Below are positions 8,840 through 16,800 of a stretch of DNA of 64,000 bases, piece after piece. The notes below the pieces were generated by a model. The model worked only from the letters and a program-made list of their open reading frames with translations, was not told the origin of the DNA and did no database searches. The position numbers and the translations under genes are program-made. The stretch is taken from contig CAYUIT010000007.1 of assembly GCA_964444835.1 (NCBI GenBank), forward strand, positions 51,805 through 115,804, read 5' to 3'. The DNA comes from CADEED01 sp964444835. Lineage in GTDB: Bacteria; Pseudomonadota; Gammaproteobacteria; Steroidobacterales; Steroidobacteraceae. The first letter of the stretch is position 1, and each line of letters begins with the position of its first letter.

Positions 8840-10951
8840 ATGAATTGGGACAAGCTGCGCATCGGCCCGATGTCCGCGCTTCGGCTGCGGACCAAGCTGC
8901 TGTTGTTAGCACTAACTACTCTGGCGCTACCATGGGCTGGGTGCCAGTACGCGCGCGAGATGGAAAGCGTATTGCGCGAAGGCGAGCGCCAAGCCTTGCT
9001 CGCAGTCGCGCAAACGGTGGCCGCGTCGATGCAGGGCCGCGAAGAGCTGCTGTTTCGTGCGCGTACAGCGCCATCCGATCCGGCCGCAGGCGCGCTCGAT
9101 ATCGAACCGCTGGTGTTCTCATCGTTGCCAGTGCCCGACGGCAACCCGGAGGAGTGGCCGAGCCGCAGCGGGCACTACAAGGAATTCAAGGCACCCAGTG
9201 GCGTTCACCTGCGCGTCATCACAGGCACCTACGAGCGCTGGCTATATCTCTATCTCAGCGTGACAGGCTCGCCACTCGTCTTCGACCAATCGCTGCTGAA
9301 CCCGCTCGATCGCGCCACGTTGGGCGATCGGGTGTGGCTCGGCTTCGACGATCGTCGTGGCGGCCAGCAACGCATCTTCTTGTCGAGTGCTGGGCCGGGC
9401 GAGCTGCGCGGTCGGCGCATCGAAGTGCGCGAGTACGGGCGCGAGGAAGCGGTCGACGAATCGCGGATCACCGGCGCCTGGCGACCCATCAGCGATGGCT
9501 ATGCGCTGGAGGCCCGCGTGCCGCTGTCGATGATCGGCCGGCGATTTGGCGTGCTCGTTGACGACCGCGCCAAGCGTGGCGGCCCACGCACCAGTCTCGG
9601 TACGCTCGATCCCGCTGATCTCGAAGCTCGCGGCGTTTTGGTGGCGGCCTCGCCCGACCTCGCCGAGCACTTGCGACAGTTCTCGCAACCTGGCGTCGAG
9701 CTCGCGATCGCCACGGTTGGGGGTACGACGCTGGCGCGCCTCGAGGCGCCGGCATTGCCGCAAGATTTCACCGCCATGCGCGGATTTCTGCCGCGCCTCT
9801 ACCGGCGCTTCCTCGACGGCGATGCCGTGCCGCGGCGCACCTCGCAGGATGAACGCGCTCGCGTCACGAGTGAGCAAGTCGCGGCGGCGGCGGCAGGCAA
9901 AGCGACCACCGCACTCCTCGCTGGGCGATACGAGAACCGCGTGATCGTCGCCGCAGCCGCACCCATCTACAGCGCCGATCGGCGTCGCGTCATTGGCGTG
10001 CTGCAATTGGCGCAAACGGCCGACCGCTGGCTCACGCTGCGCGACAAAGCACTCACGCGTCTGCTCAACCTGACTTTGCTCGTCACGGGCTTGGCCGTGG
10101 GCGCCATGTTTTGGTTTGCTGGGCGCCTAGCCGTCCGTCTGGAGCGCTTGCGAACCGCGAGCGAAAACGCGCTCGGTCGCGAAGGCTTGCTGTCGGTAGA
10201 ACTGCCGGAGGCGCGCGCGAAGGACGAGCTGGGCGATTTGTCGCGCAGTTTCGAAGCCCTGCTCCGCCGGCTTCGCGATTACACCGGCTATCTGCGCGGC
10301 TTGGCGGGCAAGCTCCAACACGAGATTCGAACACCGCTGACGATCGTGCGCTCGTCGCTCGAGAATCTCGAGTCCGAGACACTGACGCCGGAGGCCCGCA
10401 CCTACATTTCCCGCGCTCGCGAAGGGACGGAACGACTCAACAGCATGCTCGTCGCCATGGGTGCCGCGACGCGAGTCGAGGAAGCGATCGCCAACAGCGA
10501 GCGCACGCATTTCGATCTCGCCGCGCTCGTGCGAGCCGCGGCCGATGCGTATGGCACGGCATTTCGTGAGCGCACCTTCCGCTATGTGGGCCCGATGGAT
10601 GCACTCACCGTTCATGGAAACCCCGACCTCATCGTGCAAATGCTCGATAAGCTCGTCGAGAACGCGGTCGACTTCACGGCTACGGGCGACGCAATTACCA
10701 TCGGCGTCGCGCGTGACGCTGAGTGGGTGCGCATCGATGTCGAGAATCCGGGCCCGCCACTGCCCACCGAGGACAGCGCGCGCTTGTTCGAGTCTTTGTG
10801 GCAGAGCCGCAAAGGTTCCGATAGCCGACCGCACTTCGGGCTCGGTCTCTACATCGTCAAACTGATTGCCGACTTCCATCGCGGGCGCGTGGGAGCGACC
10901 TCGCTCGAGTCCTCGTCGGGCGCGCGCTTCAGCGTTTGGTTGATGCCGTAG
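8840..10951 (+). CDS. pdsS: sensor histidine kinase PdsS
   Basis: A 703-aa membrane kinase paired with PdsR. The first membrane helix reads LLLLALTTLALPWAG. A periplasmic sensor of about 400 residues follows, starting with a DOMON/carbohydrate-binding-9-like part (IEPLVFSS, SGHYKEF, ERWLYLYLSV). After the second helix near residue 420 come a HAMP-like linker, the H-box KLQHEIRTPLTIV with the phosphorylated His, and an ATPase domain with its N-box (LVENAVDF) and a G-box (FGLGLYIVKLI). Length and N-terminus fit the dedicated-sortase kinase family. ATG 8840 gives a short cytoplasmic N-terminus. The ligand is unknown. Confidence 0.82.
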   Translation: MNWDKLRIGPMSALRLRTKLLLLALTTLALPWAGCQYAREMESVLREGERQALLAVAQTVAASMQGREELLFRARTAPSDPAAGALDIEPLVFSSLPVPDGNPEEWPSRSGHYKEFKAPSGVHLRVITGTYERWLYLYLSVTGSPLVFDQSLLNPLDRATLGDRVWLGFDDRRGGQQRIFLSSAGPGELRGRRIEVREYGREEAVDESRITGAWRPISDGYALEARVPLSMIGRRFGVLVDDRAKRGGPRTSLGTLDPADLEARGVLVAASPDLAEHLRQFSQPGVELAIATVGGTTLARLEAPALPQDFTAMRGFLPRLYRRFLDGDAVPRRTSQDERARVTSEQVAAAAAGKATTALLAGRYENRVIVAAAAPIYSADRRRVIGVLQLAQTADRWLTLRDKALTRLLNLTLLVTGLAVGAMFWFAGRLAVRLERLRTASENALGREGLLSVELPEARAKDELGDLSRSFEALLRRLRDYTGYLRGLAGKLQHEIRTPLTIVRSSLENLESETLTPEARTYISRAREGTERLNSMLVAMGAATRVEEAIANSERTHFDLAALVRAAADAYGTAFRERTFRYVGPMDALTVHGNPDLIVQMLDKLVENAVDFTATGDAITIGVARDAEWVRIDVENPGPPLPTEDSARLFESLWQSRKGSDSRPHFGLGLYIVKLIADFHRGRVGATSLESSSGARFSVWLMP

Positions 10952-11007
10952 CACTACTGCCTGTCGTACCTTCGCGACAATGCGAGTCATTCTCGTTGTG
11001 ACCGCTC

Positions 11008-11039
11008 ATGCCGTGATGACGGCATAAGTAATTGTTTTT
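11008..11039 (+). terminator. possible terminator after pdsS
   Basis: ATGCCGT (11008-11014) and ACGGCAT (11019-11025) form a perfect 7-bp hairpin with a GATG loop. The T-rich stretch comes only after an 8-base AT-rich spacer, so termination is plausible but not classical. Confidence 0.4.
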
Positions 11040-11139
11040 AATGGCATCAGAAAATATTTCCCGCTGAGGCAGGAAATCCCCTAGACGAGCAGGCCACAAA
11101 TGATGCAAATTTGTCACACTGGTTTTAACTAGAAACCTC

Positions 11140-11370
11140 GGACTTGCTCAAGAGCACGGGTGCAGGCGGTAGCCGCGTAGTTTGGCTACTGCCGGAAACG
11201 ATCGAAGCGTGAATTGACACGCGGGCTTGTGTGTTTAGCCGGCGGCCTAACAACCGCCAACGTTTCAGCCGTGGGAATAGCGCTCTTGTTAGGCGACTCA
11301 AGCTGACAGCGATGGACCGGAGTCGACGCAGAAACTAACTAATCGCCCCGCACTGCGGGGCGTTTTTTTT
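11140..11370 (+). ncRNA. candidate structured non-coding RNA with own terminator
   Basis: The gap between pdsS and the HIRAN gene folds on paper into a closed multi-branched structure. The outer stem is CAAGAGC (11149-11155) with GCTCTTG (11282-11288), continued by CACGG with CCGTG (11155-11159/11069-offset partner at 11269-11273). Inside is a 10-bp hairpin at 11165-11193. A GAAACG/CGTTTC stem (11195-11200/11261-11266) encloses three small hairpins at 11207-11222, 11224-11240 and 11241-11258. A further hairpin CGACTC/GAGTCG lies at 11294-11325. A terminator follows directly. It does not match 6S, tmRNA, RNase P or SRP RNA as I remember them. The 5' end is a guess. Confidence 0.6.
11344..11370 (+). 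terminator. rho-independent terminator of the candidate RNA
   Basis: CGCCCCG (11344-11350), a 5-base loop, then CGGGGCG (11356-11362), followed at once by eight T's (11363-11370). This is a textbook intrinsic terminator on the plus strand. It is not adjacent to any coding stop, which is why a non-coding transcript is proposed upstream. Confidence 0.92.
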
Positions 11371-11594
11371 GGTAGTTAGTGCAATCGAATGCAGAGGATC
11401 TCTACCGGTTGCCGACTTGCGCGGCAATTGCCCCGCGCGGGCCGATGCGCGGAAGATCGGATTGACCGACAATTCGGAAGATACCGACGACACGTTGCTG
11501 GCATCAGCCCAAGTTATAGCTTTCCCGTGGGAGAAACTCTCGCCAGCGACAGAAGCTCAATACAAGCCCTTACAATGATTACCCCGTTCGGAAA

Positions 11595-12365
11595 ATGATT
11601 ACGGAGTCAGTCGAACAGCTGTATTCGATGCCGGCGTATGCGCCGGTGCAGTCGATCGTCGTCAACTTCGAGCACCGCGGCAGTTGGCTTCCTGTCGCGC
11701 GCTTGAGCCGACGCGCCGGGCGTTACACGTTTCAGTACACCACCGGCGCTTTGCAGTTCGGCTCGACGACACGTGTGATTCCCTTTAAGAGTTTTCCTAA
11801 GCTGACGCAGCGCTACGAATCGCGCGAGCTGTTCGCGATGTTCGCGGATGCCATTCCCGGTACGCCGCAGTCAGCCACTCGCGCGGAGTTTCTGGCGATT
11901 CGCGGCTTCGACCGCGACGAAACGGATCCGATGACGATCCTGTCAGTCCCGACACCGCTCGATGGCACGGGCACTTTGGTTACGATGCCCAACTTGCGCG
12001 GCGATGAAAATCGCCGCTTCGATTTTCGATTGTTGCTTCGCGGGCCGGCAGACGATTCGCTCATGGCGCGCAATCTGCGCGCCGGCCAGCCGTTATGGCT
12101 CAGTGCCAACCTCGCGGCAGATTCGCGCTCCGCAAGCGTGCTCATCATCGACGAGCGGCGCGAGGTCATCGCTTCGCTACCGTCCATCATCGCGCAAGAA
12201 CTCGCACCCGCGCTCGCCGCAGGTACTCGTCCGACCGTTGAGCTCGTGCGGATCAACGAGGCTACGACATCACCCGCTGAGCGTTTGCTCGTGCGGATTC
12301 GTGGCCAATGGCCCGACCGCTACGAGCCGATGCAGCGCGTCGCTTTCGCCCCGATCCTGATTTAG
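11595..12365 (+). CDS. HIRAN-domain-like protein
   Basis: A 256-aa protein. The N-terminal half reads LPVARLSRRAGRYTFQYTTG, then IPFKSFPKLTQRYES and ELFAMFADAI. This is the pattern of bacterial proteins that carry a HIRAN domain downstream (a WFPVGRL-type start and a DPMTIL segment). The C-terminal half (FDFRLLLRGP, then LRAGQPLWLSANLA and RLLVRIRGQWPDRYEPM) fits the HIRAN fold, which binds DNA 3' ends or stalled forks in helicases. Here it stands alone with no helicase partner. Its 3' end is convergent with gltD, 12 bp away. Confidence 0.65.
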   Translation: MITESVEQLYSMPAYAPVQSIVVNFEHRGSWLPVARLSRRAGRYTFQYTTGALQFGSTTRVIPFKSFPKLTQRYESRELFAMFADAIPGTPQSATRAEFLAIRGFDRDETDPMTILSVPTPLDGTGTLVTMPNLRGDENRRFDFRLLLRGPADDSLMARNLRAGQPLWLSANLAADSRSASVLIIDERREVIASLPSIIAQELAPALAAGTRPTVELVRINEATTSPAERLLVRIRGQWPDRYEPMQRVAFAPILI

Positions 12366-12377
12366 CGCCGCCTCGAA

Positions 12378-13862
12378 CTAGGGCAGATCCGTGCTGCCCA
12401 TCAGATAGCGATCGCACTCGCGCGCTGCGCCGCGGCCTTCGTTGATCGCCCACACAACGAGGCTCTGGCCACGACGACAATCGCCAGCCGCAAACACGCC
12501 CGGCACGGAGGTCGCAAACTTGCCGTGCTCGGCGAGCACGTTGCTGCGCGCATCGGCCGCCAGCTTGAGTTCCTTCAGCAAGGCACCTTCCGGCCCCAAG
12601 AAGCCCATCGCTAACAACACGAGCTGCGCATCGTGCAGCGTTTCTGTGCCTGGCTGCTCGACGGGGACGAACTGCCCTTTGTCGTTCTTCTGCCACACAA
12701 TCTTCACGGTCAACACCCCCGTGAGATTACCCGCGGCGTCGCCAATGAATTTCTTGACGGTTGTGAGGTACTGGCGCGGATCGGTGCCGAACTTCGCAGC
12801 CGCTTCTTCTTGGCCGTAGTCCATCTTGTAGACCTTGGGCCACTCCGGCCACGGATTGTCCGGCGCTCGTTCGAGCGGCGGCATCGCCATGATCTCGAGC
12901 TGCGTCAGCGACCGACAGCCTTGCCGCATCGCCGTGCCGACGCAGTCGGTGCCCGTATCGCCGCCGCCGAGCACTAACACGTCCTTGCCGCGCGCATGGA
13001 TCGGATTCTGATCCGGATGGCCCGCCATCACGGCTTGGGTGCTCGCGGTGAGATAATCCATCGCGAAATGCACGCCTTTGAGTTCGCGGCCCTCCACCGG
13101 TAAATCGCGCGGTACCGTCGCACCCGTACAGATCACAGTGGCGTCGTAGTCACGCACTAACAACTGCGCCTCGACGTTCTCGCCGACGTGGGCATTGCAG
13201 ACGAATTGAATGCCTTCCTTCTCGAGCAGCGCGATGCGGCGTGCCACGACATCGAGCTTGTCGAGCTTCATATTGGGAATGCCGTAGACCAGCAGACCGC
13301 CTGGCCGGTCGGCACGCTCATACACCGTCACGTTGTGTCCGGCCTTGTTCAATTGCGCCGCTGCAGCGAGGCCTGCCGGACCTGAACCGATGACCGCCAC
13401 TCGCTTACCCGTACGCTTGGCCGGCGGCTCTGGCACCACCCAGCCCTCTTCGAAACCGCGATCGATGATCGCGTTCTCAATACTCTTGATGGTGACCGGT
13501 GGCGCGTTAATACCGAGTACGCACGAGCCCTCGCACGGCGCCGGGCACACGCGCCCCGTAAACTCGGGGAAGTTGTTAGTCTTGTGCAAGCGCTCGAGCG
13601 CCTCGCGCCACAGACCGCGGTAGACGAGGTCATTCCATTCGGGGATCAAATTATTGATCGGGCATCCGGAGGCCATACCACTGATCAGCTTGCCGGTGTG
13701 GCAGAACGGCACGCCGCAATCCATGCACCGCGCGCCTTGCTGACGCAGGCGCTTCTCCTCCATGTGGTGATGGAACTCGTTCCAGTCGCGGACGCGCTCG
13801 AGCGGACCGCGATCGAGCGGCAGTTCGCGCAAATATTCGATGAAACCGGTCGGCTTACCCAT
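12378..13862 (-). CDS. gltD: glutamate synthase [NADPH] small subunit
   Basis: A 494-aa FAD/Fe-S subunit that takes electrons from NADPH and passes them to GltB for glutamate synthesis from glutamine and 2-oxoglutarate. The N-terminal cysteine cluster is visible (CMDCGVPFCHTG, ASGCPINN, then GRVCPAPCEGSCVLG). The FAD-binding motif is VAVIGSGPAGLAAAAQL near residue 150. The NADPH-binding motif is VLVLGGGDTGTDCVGTAMRQG near residue 300. A C-terminal VFAAGDCRRGQSLVVWAI completes the flavin site. Its ATG overlaps the gltB stop by one base (TAATG), which indicates translational coupling. Confidence 0.97.
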   Translation of the reverse strand: MGKPTGFIEYLRELPLDRGPLERVRDWNEFHHHMEEKRLRQQGARCMDCGVPFCHTGKLISGMASGCPINNLIPEWNDLVYRGLWREALERLHKTNNFPEFTGRVCPAPCEGSCVLGINAPPVTIKSIENAIIDRGFEEGWVVPEPPAKRTGKRVAVIGSGPAGLAAAAQLNKAGHNVTVYERADRPGGLLVYGIPNMKLDKLDVVARRIALLEKEGIQFVCNAHVGENVEAQLLVRDYDATVICTGATVPRDLPVEGRELKGVHFAMDYLTASTQAVMAGHPDQNPIHARGKDVLVLGGGDTGTDCVGTAMRQGCRSLTQLEIMAMPPLERAPDNPWPEWPKVYKMDYGQEEAAAKFGTDPRQYLTTVKKFIGDAAGNLTGVLTVKIVWQKNDKGQFVPVEQPGTETLHDAQLVLLAMGFLGPEGALLKELKLAADARSNVLAEHGKFATSVPGVFAAGDCRRGQSLVVWAINEGRGAARECDRYLMGSTDLP

Positions 13863-16800
13863 TAATTTCCACCCACACGCGCCGTGTCGCGCGCGTTCTC
13901 CTCGAACGCCGACATGATCGCCTCATCACCTGTCAAACCCTGTTCGTGCGCGCGCTTCAGCGACGCCAATGCGCGCGCGTAGTCGCGCGGCATGACGCGA
14001 TAAAAGCGCGGCAATTTCGTGGCCCACGCATCCAAGATGCGCTGCGCGTGCGTGCTACCGGTGGCTTGCACGTGGCGCTCGATCAAACCGCGCAGCTCGG
14101 CCGCCTCGGCGGCATCCTCAACTCGGCCGACATCCACCATCTGGCCGTTGACGCGCTTCTCGAACGAGCCCGATTCATCGAGCACGTACGCGGTACCACC
14201 CGACATACCCGCCGCGAAATTCCGGCCCGTGGGGCCTAACACGACGACACGACCGCCTGTCATGTATTCGCAACCGTGGTCGCCGACGGCCTCGACAACG
14301 GCGTCGACACCGCTGTTGCGAACCGCGAAGCGCTCGCCCGCCATACCGCGCACGAAGATCTCGCCACTCGTGGCCCCGTAGAGCGCCACGTTGCCGATGA
14401 TCATGTTTTGCTCCGAGGCGAACGTTGCTCGCCGATCCGGGAATACGGCCAGGCGCCCGCCCGAGAGGCCTTTGCCAAAGTAGTCGTTAGCATCACCCTC
14501 GAGACGGAACGACATCCCACGCGGCAAGAATGCGCCGAAACTCTGTCCGGCTGAGCCTTTGAAGTGGATCGAGATCGTGCCGTCGGGTAAGCCGTTAGCG
14601 CCCCACTTCTTCGTGACCTCGCTACCGGTGATCGTACCGACCACGCGATTGACGTTGCGGATCGGCAGCTCAGCGCTGACTTTCTCGCCGCGCTCAATTG
14701 CCGGCTTGCACAAGTCGAGCAACGTCGTGACGTCGAGCGATTTATCGAGGCCGTGGTCTTGACCAATCTGTTGGAAGCGGCCCACCTCCGGCCCTGCATC
14801 GGGCGCGTACAGCACGTTGCTGAAGTCGAAACCCTGCGCCTTCCAATGATCGACAGCCGCCTTCGCCTCCAGCATGTCGACGCGGCCGACCATCTCTTCC
14901 AACTTCCGGAAGCCGAGCTGCGCCATGATCTCGCGCAAGTGCTGGGCGACGAAGCGCATGAAGTTCACGACATGCTCCGGCTTACCCGCAAACTTCTCGC
15001 GCAAGCGCGGATCCTGCGTGGCGACGCCCGCCGGACAGGTGTTCAAGTGGCACACGCGCATCATGATGCAACCCATCGTGACGAGCGGCGCCGTCGCGAA
15101 GCCGAATTCCTCCGCACCTAACAACGCGGCGATCGCCACATCGCGACCCGTCTTCAATTGACCGTCAGTCTCAACGACGATGCGGCTGCGCAGATTGTTG
15201 ATGACCAGTGTTTGGTGCGTCTCAGCCAGACCCAGCTCCCACGGCAAGCCAGCGTGTTGCACCGAGGTGAGCGGCGAGGCGCCCGTGCCGCCGTCGTGGC
15301 CACTGATGAGCACAACATCGGCATGCGCTTTGGCGACACCGGCCGCAATCGTGCCGACACCCAACTCCGCGACCAGCTTGACGCTCACGCGTGCCGCACG
15401 ATTGCTGTTCTTCAAATCGTGGATCAGCTCGGCGAGGTCTTCGATCGAGTAAATATCGTGATGCGGCGGTGGCGAAATCAAGCCGACGCCGGCGGTCGTG
15501 TGGCGCGTCTTGGCAATCCACGGATACACCTTGGTGCCGGGCAACTGGCCGCCCTCACCGGGCTTCGCGCCTTGCGCCATTTTGATCTGCAGCTCTTGGG
15601 CATTGACGAGATATTCGCTCGTCACACCAAAGCGGCCCGACGCCACCTGCTTGATTGCAGAGTTTTTCGAGTCACCGTTCGGCAGCGGTTGGTAGCGTTC
15701 AGGATCCTCGCCGCCTTCGCCCGTATTGCTCTTGCCGCCAATGCGATTCATTGCAATCGCGAGCGTCTCGTGCGCTTCCTTGCTGATCGAACCGTAGGAC
15801 ATCGCGCCTGTCTTGAAGCGCTTCATGATGCTCTCGATTGGCTCGACCTCGTCGATCGAAATCGGGTCGCCCTGCTTGAACTCGAGCAGACCTCGCAGCG
15901 TCGACAAGTTTTTGGCTCGATCGTCGACGAGCTCGGCATACGACTTGTAGGACGCGTAGTTGCCGGTACGCACAGCCTTCTGCAGCCGATGGATCGACTC
16001 CGGGTTGAACAAATGGAATTCGCCTTCGCTGCGCCATTGGTACTGGCCGCCGGAGGGCAGTACATGCTCGCCCGAGCGCTCGGTGTAAGCAGCGCGATGG
16101 CGCAGCAGCACTTCCTGCGCGATCACTTCGATGCCGACGCCACCGACACGTGAAGCCGTGCCCGTGAAGTAATCGTCGATGACATCTTGTCGCAACCCCA
16201 CGGCTTCGAACACCTGCGCGCCGTGATAGCTCTGCACCGCAGAGATGCCCATCTTCGACATCACCTTGACGACGCCTTTGGTAGCGGCCTTCGCAAAGTT
16301 CTGGCAAGCGAGCCGGTGATCGACGTTGGGTAACAACTCGTCGCGGATCATGCCGTCGAGCGTCTCGAACGCGAGATACGGATTGATCACGCTGCAGCCA
16401 TAGCCGATCAGCAGCGCGAAATGATGCACCTCGCGCGCCTCACCGGTCTCGAGCACGAACGACACGCGCATGCGCAAGCCTTCGCGAATCAAGTAGTGAT
16501 GCAGCGCCGATACGGCTAACAACGAGGGAATCGCCGCGAGATCCTTGTTGATGCCACGATCGGAAAGAATGAGGACGTTCACCTCGCTCTCTTCGATCAT
16601 GCGCTTGGCCGATTCGCGCATCTGCTCGATCGCGCGCACCAAGCCCTCGGTGCCCAGATCGGAGCGGAACAGCATTCGCAGCGTACCGACGCGCAATCCT
16701 GGCAACTGCAAGCGCCGAATCTTCGCAAACTCCTCATTCGTGATGACGGGCCCCTTCAACTCGACGCGCCGACAATCCGTCGGTTGCGGATCGAGCAGAT

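Noticed and set aside
11140..11370. Could the structured region be 6S RNA, tmRNA, RNase P RNA or SRP RNA?
   Set aside because: The hallmark segments of each (for example the tmRNA tag frame, the GGAAGGAAGC loop of SRP RNA, or the GAGGAAAGUCC core of RNase P) are absent.
11369..11598. Two 69-codon plus-strand frames between the terminator and the HIRAN gene
   Set aside because: They overlap each other in different frames, show no recognisable protein pattern and have no convincing ribosome binding site.
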